Shown: piece by piece, positions 58,701 to 64,000 of the stretch
Position numbering within the stretch: position 1 is the stretch's first letter
Layout: every line of letters begins with the position of its first letter
Source: Owenia fusiformis
Taxonomy: Eukaryota > Annelida > Polychaeta > Sabellida > Oweniidae
Assembly (NCBI GenBank): GCA_903813345.2
Contig: CAIIXF020000002.1
Location: forward strand, 17,741,467 to 17,805,466
Reading direction: 5' to 3'
Length of the DNA: 64,000 nucleotides
Program-made: the position numbers and the translations under genes
The notes under the pieces: generated by a model
Databases searched by the model: none
Told to the model about the DNA's origin: nothing
Seen by the model: only the letters and a program-made list of their open reading frames with translations

Positions 58701-61311
58701 ATTACAAAATAGAATCTGTTTCACGATACATTTACCTGGGAATGGAATTAAGCATAAGTGGGTCAATGAGACCTGCAGCCCAGCATATCAAAGACAAAGC
58801 TGAAAAGGCAAAATTTAAATTATTAAGTCTAATTTCTAATGGTAATATGAAACCATCACTATGCTTAAAACTATTTGATCAACTCATAAAGCCCATATGC
58901 CTCTATGGATCTGATATATGGGGTACGGGTATCTTAAACTCGAGTAAAATTAAAAAAGACCCACAATGGGCATTAGAAAAGGGATATGATGGAATAACAT
59001 TTGAATCTCTTCATATATCATTTATGAAATCGATACTCGGTGTTAACAGAAAGGCCAGTAATGACGCTACATGAGGCGATTTAGGTAGGTTTCCACTATT
59101 TATTTCTTTGTTTTATCAACAAATGAAATATCTTAATCATATTAACAATAAAGGAACCGACTCGCTTCTACGTGAAGCCCTTGAGGTAAATAAACAACTG
59201 ACAGATATGAATAAACAATCATGGCTCACGCACATCAATGATGTACTTAAATATATTTACAATGGTACTTCACCAAACTATTTAAACTTAAAACCAAGAG
59301 AAATTAAGAAATTACTGGAAAATAGATACATACAATTTTGGGAAACTAAAATAAAATCAAATAATGGTAAATTGAGGTTTTATAAGATAATAAAAGCAAA
59401 ATGGAACAAGGAACCCTACTTGGATTTAATCAAAAATGAAATAGACAGAAATAACTTGACAAAGCTAAGAATTAGCGCACATAAATTAGAAATCGAAACA
59501 GGTCGTTACACAAAACCAATTACCCCTATTGAAGAAAGAAAATGTTTAATGTGTAACAAGAAAACTGGTTCAGAATGTCATTACCTATTAGAATGCAATA
59601 AGTTAAAAGATGTTCGGTCAAGTTACATGGATAAAATAAAAAAACACTGTCAAAATTTAGAAAACATGAATAACGTGGAACATAAATTAATGTTTCTATT
59701 TAATTCAGAGGGAATAATATTAAATATACTAGCAAAATATATATCTAATATTTTTATCGAGAGAGAAAAAACACGAAATGCATCCAATAAAATCTTGTAA
59801 TGATCAAGCACCCTTTGATTAGTTAAAATAGTACTATATAGATAATTAGATAAGCTTTTTCATTTTTTTTCTGTTTAAGCTGTACACTTTGCCCAAATGT
59901 GGGATACAAGTATAATAAAGCTCATAATAATATAAGATTTAACTCAAAATCATTTAGTCAATTGGCAACGTTCAGGTCACATTACAAGTGGCATTCCATG
60001 AAGGGATTGGTTGCATGTGATCAATGTGGTAAGTCATATAAGATTTAACTCAAAATCATTTAGTCAATTGGCAACGTTCAGGTCACATTACAAGTGGCAT
60101 TCCATGAAGGGATTGGTTGCATGTGATCAATGTGGTAAGTCATATAAGATTTAACTCAAAATCATTTAGTCAATTGGCAACGTTCAGGTCACATTACAAG
60201 TGGCATTCCATGAAGGGATTGGTTGCATGTGATCAATGTGGTAAGTCATATAAGATTTAACTCAAAATCATTTAGTCAATTGGCAACGTTCAGGTCACAT
60301 TACAAGTGGCATTCCATGAAGGGATTGGTTGCATGTGATCAATGTGGTAAGTCATATAAGATTTAACTCAAAATCATTTAGTCAATTGGCAACGTTCAGG
60401 TCACATTACAAGTGGCATTCCATGAAGGGATTGGTTGCATGTGATCAATGTGGTAAGTCATATAAGATTTAACTCAAAATCAATTTTGGTTCAATAGGTG
60501 GGAAATAGCAGTCAATGCTTTGAATTGACACCTGGTCATCTCAACCCCAAGTCAACTCAACAGAGGTAATAGCAACCCGAGGTCAAAGGTTATATTGGTT
60601 CAGTTGACTAAGGGTTGAGTCCATCAAGGGTTAGATGACTACCCTGGAAATTGGTATTTTTTTAAAGTGTGCATGATGCATTAAAAATATGTCTTTCGGT
60701 CAACCCTGCGCTAGAAGTGCCTCGCCAGATGTTATCAATTAGTCAGAAATGGACATCATATGAAAGTAAATAGCTACAAGCTGCCATATTGAATTGTGTG
60801 TACTTTAACCTAAATTAATACCGGGGATTTTTAATTAGGAAATTTGACAATGACTGGAATTAGTTCAACTCATTCAGCAAAATGAATTTTTATTTTAAAG
60901 TACAAAGCTTTTGAAATAAACCCTTTATAGCTTAATATATAGTAATTCTGTTCCACTCCATTAATATCCAGATATTACTCTAGGTCTGTATGTTTACTAC
61001 CATGTAATAGATAAATGTAAACTTGCAATTACTTGTAAAACTATTAGGTTTATGATATTGTAGCAATTGCCTTGAAATACTTAAAAAGCTTGTTTCTACA
61101 TCTTATTAATAAATATTAAGTCGGTAGTCTGCTGCGTATTTGATATTTAACCCAGTTCTCTGGTCAACCTTCGTACTTGTTAATGTTTGCAAAATTCTTA
61201 ATTTCCAGACAAGGAGTTTACATTGAAAAGCAGACTTAAGCTCCACAAAGAATCTAACCATGGCCCCACTATATACCACTGTTCAAAGTGTTGCAAGCAC
61301 TTTTCAACAAA
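55728..61311 (+). CDS. ZF-3: C2H2 zinc-finger protein, 3' end not in view
   Basis: Exons 55728-58158 and 61209-61311 join in phase 1. The exon opens at 55721 after TTTTTCAG. Residues 1-95 (VTDFIREIFESTQKRF to RLEYIENGISRLIENAKKHN) match the N-terminal domain of ZF-1 and ZF-2. Then come a long Asp/Val-rich acidic region (about 130-290), five fingers, a second acidic linker containing a (GAT)n-coded Asp run (57181-57207), and ten or more fingers. GPPY/GPPF linkers precede the last fingers. Finger 15 is split after Cys-Gly, as in the paralogues. The 103-nt exon ends in the middle of finger 16 at an AA|GTAAGT donor; reading through would stop at once (TAA). No matching last exon was found up to 64000. 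The 3' end of the large exon is tandemly repeated downstream. Confidence 0.85.
58075..60482 (+). repeat. 106-bp tandem array of ZF-3 exon end and splice donor
   Basis: The last 84 bp of the ZF-3 exon plus 22 bp of intron, including the TGTG|GTAAGT donor, form a 106-bp unit. Copies start at 58075 (the exon itself), 58181 and 58287, then, after an insertion, 59945, 60051, 60157, 60263 and 60369, with an 8-bp stub at 60475. Copies are essentially identical; the third has GGTGAGT instead of GGTAAGT. Because 106 is not a multiple of three, including an extra unit would shift the frame. Confidence 0.95.
58381..59930 (+). mobile_element. 5'-truncated non-LTR retrotransposon, inactive
   Basis: The translation shows reverse transcriptase palm motifs, KGIKQGDPLSPLLFNIYI and then LLFADDLVIIAS, followed by a thumb/C-terminal region with CLYGSDIWG and a C-x2-C...H-x4-C finger (CLMCNKKTGSECHYLLEC). 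The endonuclease and the 5' part are missing. The frame is broken by an (AT)n slip near 58445-58460 and by an in-frame TGA at 59072-59074 (long frames 58571-59074 and 59108-59800). It interrupts the third 106-bp unit; ATA is repeated at both junctions as a probable target duplication. It is of the general I/Jockey/CR1 type; the clade is not assigned. Confidence 0.9.
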
Positions 61312-61369
61312 GTAAGTATACTCATATTAAAATGTGTAAAAATATGCCTATATGTTTGAATTTTGTATG

Positions 61370-62240
61370 ATGATGCCTAGGGACAAAGTAGATTTCTTCG
61401 AGAGAGAGTTTTCAAGATGGCAGCTGAATTTCAAAATGGCTGCCATTTTTTATAAAAACAGTAATCTTTGATAACTCAAATACTAGTTGATGGATCTGAT
61501 TCATATGCTGATGCCTAGGGACAAAGGAGCTTCGCTGAAGAAGGAATTTTCAATATGGCCGCTCAATTCAAAATGGCTGCCATTTTATGTAAAAAATGTA
61601 ATCTTTGATAACTCAAATACCAGTTCACGGATTTGGTTCAAATTTTTTACGTTGATGCCAAGGGACAAAGGAGGTACGCTGTAGAAGAGATTTTCAAAAT
61701 GGCTGCTATAAAATGGCAACTATTTTTCAGAAAAATGTAATCATTGATAACTCAAATACCAGTGAACGGATTTTGTTCAAATTTTATATGATGATGCCTA
61801 GGGACAAAGTTAGATTTGTTGAAGAAAGAATTTTCAAGATGGGGGCTGAATTTCAAAATGGCCACCATATTGATAACTTATAGTTGATGGATTTGGTTCA
61901 AATTTTATATGCTGATGCCTAAGGACAAGGAGCTACGCTGAAGAAGAGATTTTTAAAATGGTTTTGAATATCAGAATGGAAGAAAACGTAATCTTTGATA
62001 ACTCCATTACCAATGAATGGATTTGGATCAAATTTTATATGCAGGCGATGCCTGGGACACAGAAGTTCTGTTCGAGAAAGCTTTTTAAAATGGCAGCTGC
62101 CGAATTCCAAAATGGCTACCATTTTTTGTAAAAAAAGGAATGTAATCTTTGATACTCAAATGCTAATTGACGGATATGGTTGAAATTTTATATGTTGATC
62201 CCTAAGGACAAACAAGCTCTGCTCAAGAAGGAATTTTGAA
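61370..62240. repeat. Tandem repeat of ~120-145 bp, ~7 units
   Basis: Each unit carries GATGCCTAGGGACAAAG, a GAAGAAGGAATTTTCAA segment, AAAATGGCTGCCATTTT and AATCTTTGATAACTCAAATAC. Units begin near 61374, 61510, 61654, 61794, 61912, 62047 and 62198 with increasing divergence. Short ORFs here are by-products. It occupies the region where the last ZF-3 exon might be expected. Confidence 0.85.
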
Positions 62241-62766
62241 GATGGCCAGTCCACTAATAATCAAAATATGTTTTGTTCAGTGGGATTTGCTATTCCGTGG
62301 AGTTGCTGTTTTACTAGTTGACCATGGAAATGATTTGGTTCTTTGTAAAGGGCATTGTGTTAAAATGTCAGACCTTCTTCAAGGATTTATGTCTTTGTAC
62401 ATAAAATATTACAAGCTGAAGTCAATCAGATGCCAGTTATAGAATTTATTCAATGATTATGCTGGTGATTAAGTAAGAGTGATTAAGTAATATAATAGAA
62501 CAACTATTTCATTCTATATTTTTATTGAACCTGTATATCTTTACAATTACATGTAGAAATATTCTATAAATCCTAAAAGGTAACAAAGAAGTATTTGCTT
62601 CAATACAAGTGAGATATTTGTAAAGTTGGTCAAATGATTCTTAAATAGATTTGTAATATCGAAGTTCTGTTTTATAGATTGGTTCAACATGCAGGCATGT
62701 GTTAGTTGGATGCTGTTTTTTATTTTCAATTTTAGATACATCACATGTGATTTGCAAAAAATCGTT

Positions 62767-63549
62767 TCAACATTTATTTGTACACTCCTTCACGCGACAA
62801 TCGATCTTGCATTTTTTGTAAGCTTTCATTAAGCCTACCCAAGTGGGGCATTTCCCATTCCTGGCCTTGTTGGCTTTGTCCGTTCGCTTCTTATTTGCTT
62901 CAAAGCATTTAATCCTACATTTATCTCTGCATTTGTCTAGATTTCCTCCTATGTAAATATATGAGGCATTATTAATTATTAAAGTTAATCATGGTGATCG
63001 AGGATGGTTGAAATTGACTGTATATTTTAAGAAATTATAATTGAACTTCTATTATGTCAAAGGTGAAATATTGTTATATAGTCCCAATATTTTTGTGGAT
63101 GGTGGTCAGTATTTGGTGTTTGGTGGGTGATGGTCATGGTCTGGCATTTGGTCTTTGGTGTCTGTAACAAATGGCATGTAGTGACATTTTGCATATTAAT
63201 GTCTAGTTAGTTGTTTTTTAGCATTTCATGTTTCACAAGGTCTTAAATTTCTCAATTAGCACTTAATGGTCATTGATCCAACACAGAATTACATGAATAA
63301 GTACAACCGGGTATAATTGTCAAATAATTGTGTTACCATTGCATACAGCCTTCTGCACCTCCTTTGGATGGGAAACCTTCCCAAAGAATAAAATTGGTCC
63401 AGGAATAGTTTTCATTGCCCATCCATCCACTTCCTCTTTCACCTCCCTGATGAGGAACAGGAATGGTCGGTCACATTTGACAGTTGCAGGATCAGGGATA
63501 TAACCTGATCTCCCTCCTATTACGTTAGTAACTGCAGAAGCCTCGGTAC
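62767..63549 (-). CDS. Serpin, 3' end, with Cys-rich C-terminal tail
   Basis: Exons 63337-63549 and 62767-62948 join in phase 1. The first opens inside the serpin hinge (G|TEASAVTNVIGGRS): after the preceding codon's G comes the conserved GTEA-type hinge, then a reactive loop with Gly-Gly-Arg-Ser. This is like the Gly-Arg-Ser scissile region of antithrombin and predicts P1 Arg and inhibition of a trypsin-like protease. CDRPFLFLIREV and GPILFFGKVSHP are the strand s4B/s5B signature that normally ends a serpin. Here it continues through KEVQKAVCNG into a 59-residue basic tail with nine cysteines (CRDKCRIKC, then C-x13-C-x3-C-x4-C-x3-C) and TGA. About 12 extra residues also lie between the two strands (KEEVDGWAMKTIP). 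Upstream exons are beyond 64000. Confidence 0.85.
63071..63206. mobile_element. 'GTGGTGACATAA' repeat, copy 6
   Basis: Contains TTATATAGTCCCAATATTTTTGTGGATGGTGG, a GTGTTTGGTGG core and GTCTGTAACAAATGGCATGTAGTGACATTTTGC. It lies inside the serpin intron. Confidence 0.6.
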
Positions 63550-63633
63550 CTGTAGTCAGATGTAGCACATTATACATTATTGACAAAACAACACATTTGA
63601 CACCTTTAACTTTGTGACACAAATACAATTTTA

Positions 63634-63767
63634 TGTCACCACAAGTGGTGGTGTTACAGTATTGTTAAAGTCTCAAAATTTTTGTGGACAGTATATTGCA
63701 TTTGGAGGACAGCATTCTACATCTGTAACAAATGGCAGGTAGTAACATTTTGCCTCTTAATGCCTTG
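63634..63767. mobile_element. 'GTGGTGACATAA' repeat, copy 7
   Basis: TTATGTCACCACAAGTGGTGGTG opens, with TAAAGTCTCAAAATTTTTGTGGAC and CATCTGTAACAAATGGCAGGTAGTAACATTTTGCC following. It lies just upstream of the visible serpin exon. I see nothing further in 63768-64000. Confidence 0.6.
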
Positions 63768-64000
63768 TAGTAAATGACATTATGCAGTAAATTTTAGAAC
63801 ATGCTTCATATAAAATCCACCCCAAAATCCATATACAAATGGGTGATAGGAACATTTCACAGATCGATCACAGTCATTTAATTCTTTCAGATATTTGTTG
63901 GTTGGCTGTGTTCATGTAACGCTTTTCAATTTCACTACATCACTACATGTCTCCAAATATTGGTGAGACAAAATGTATACAAATTTATAGGAAAATTATT

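Noticed and set aside
58571-59800. Two host genes encoded by the long ORFs between the 106-bp repeats
   Set aside because: Both are parts of one reverse-transcriptase reading frame separated by an in-frame TGA, and belong to the inserted retrotransposon.
61487-62442. Plus-strand ORFs as the last ZF-3 exon
   Set aside because: They fall in the tandem repeat or just after it and lack the C-x2-HM finger completion seen in ZF-1 and ZF-2. Phase and acceptor do not fit.

Overview
This window is AT-rich animal nuclear DNA. It has spliced genes with short exons and long introns, both U2-type and U12-type introns, metazoan protein families (EMC6, SRRT/ARS2, kelch, C2H2 zinc fingers, a serpin), and a heavy load of small inverted-repeat elements. 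The mix suggests a marine invertebrate, possibly a deuterostome such as an echinoderm or hemichordate. That placement is inference from style, not from a diagnostic marker.

Layout. 1-5.4 kb: the last two exons of EMC6 (+), joined by a U12-type GT-AG intron. 5.5-7.5 kb: a short kelch-repeat gene (-) and an orphan terminal exon (-). 7.6-17.9 kb: no recognisable gene, but tandem repeats and foldback elements. 17.9-33.1 kb: a complete SRRT/ARS2 gene (-) with 19 coding exons, 916 aa, one AT-AC U12 intron and a second, phase-compatible terminal exon. 33.2-39.8 kb: zinc-finger gene ZF-1 (+, about 1054 aa, 18 fingers), head to head with SRRT. 43.6-52.9 kb: paralogue ZF-2 (-, 1075 aa). 55.7-61.3 kb: paralogue ZF-3 (+), whose main exon ends in a 106-bp tandem array broken by a non-LTR retrotransposon. 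62.8-63.5 kb: the 3' end of a serpin gene (-) with an antithrombin-like reactive loop and a Cys-rich C-terminal tail.

How the genes relate. The three ZF genes form one local paralogous cluster. They share an N-terminal domain of about 90 residues, a long finger array, a penultimate coding exon of exactly 103 nt and matching intron phases. SRRT (nuclear cap-binding/RNA-fate adaptor) and EMC6 (ER membrane insertase subunit) are housekeeping genes. No operon-like functional linkage is implied, although SRRT and ZF-1 may share a divergent promoter with a ZNF143-type motif.

The observations most worth a second look are the two U12 introns, the duplicated SRRT C-terminal exon, the serpin with its Cys-rich tail, the 106-bp exon/splice-donor array of ZF-3, the ZF-2 fingers in which the fourth zinc ligand is systematically replaced, and a 550-bp whole-element palindrome. 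Exon boundaries were read by eye from splice consensus, phase and homology remembered from the families. No alignment or search was run.
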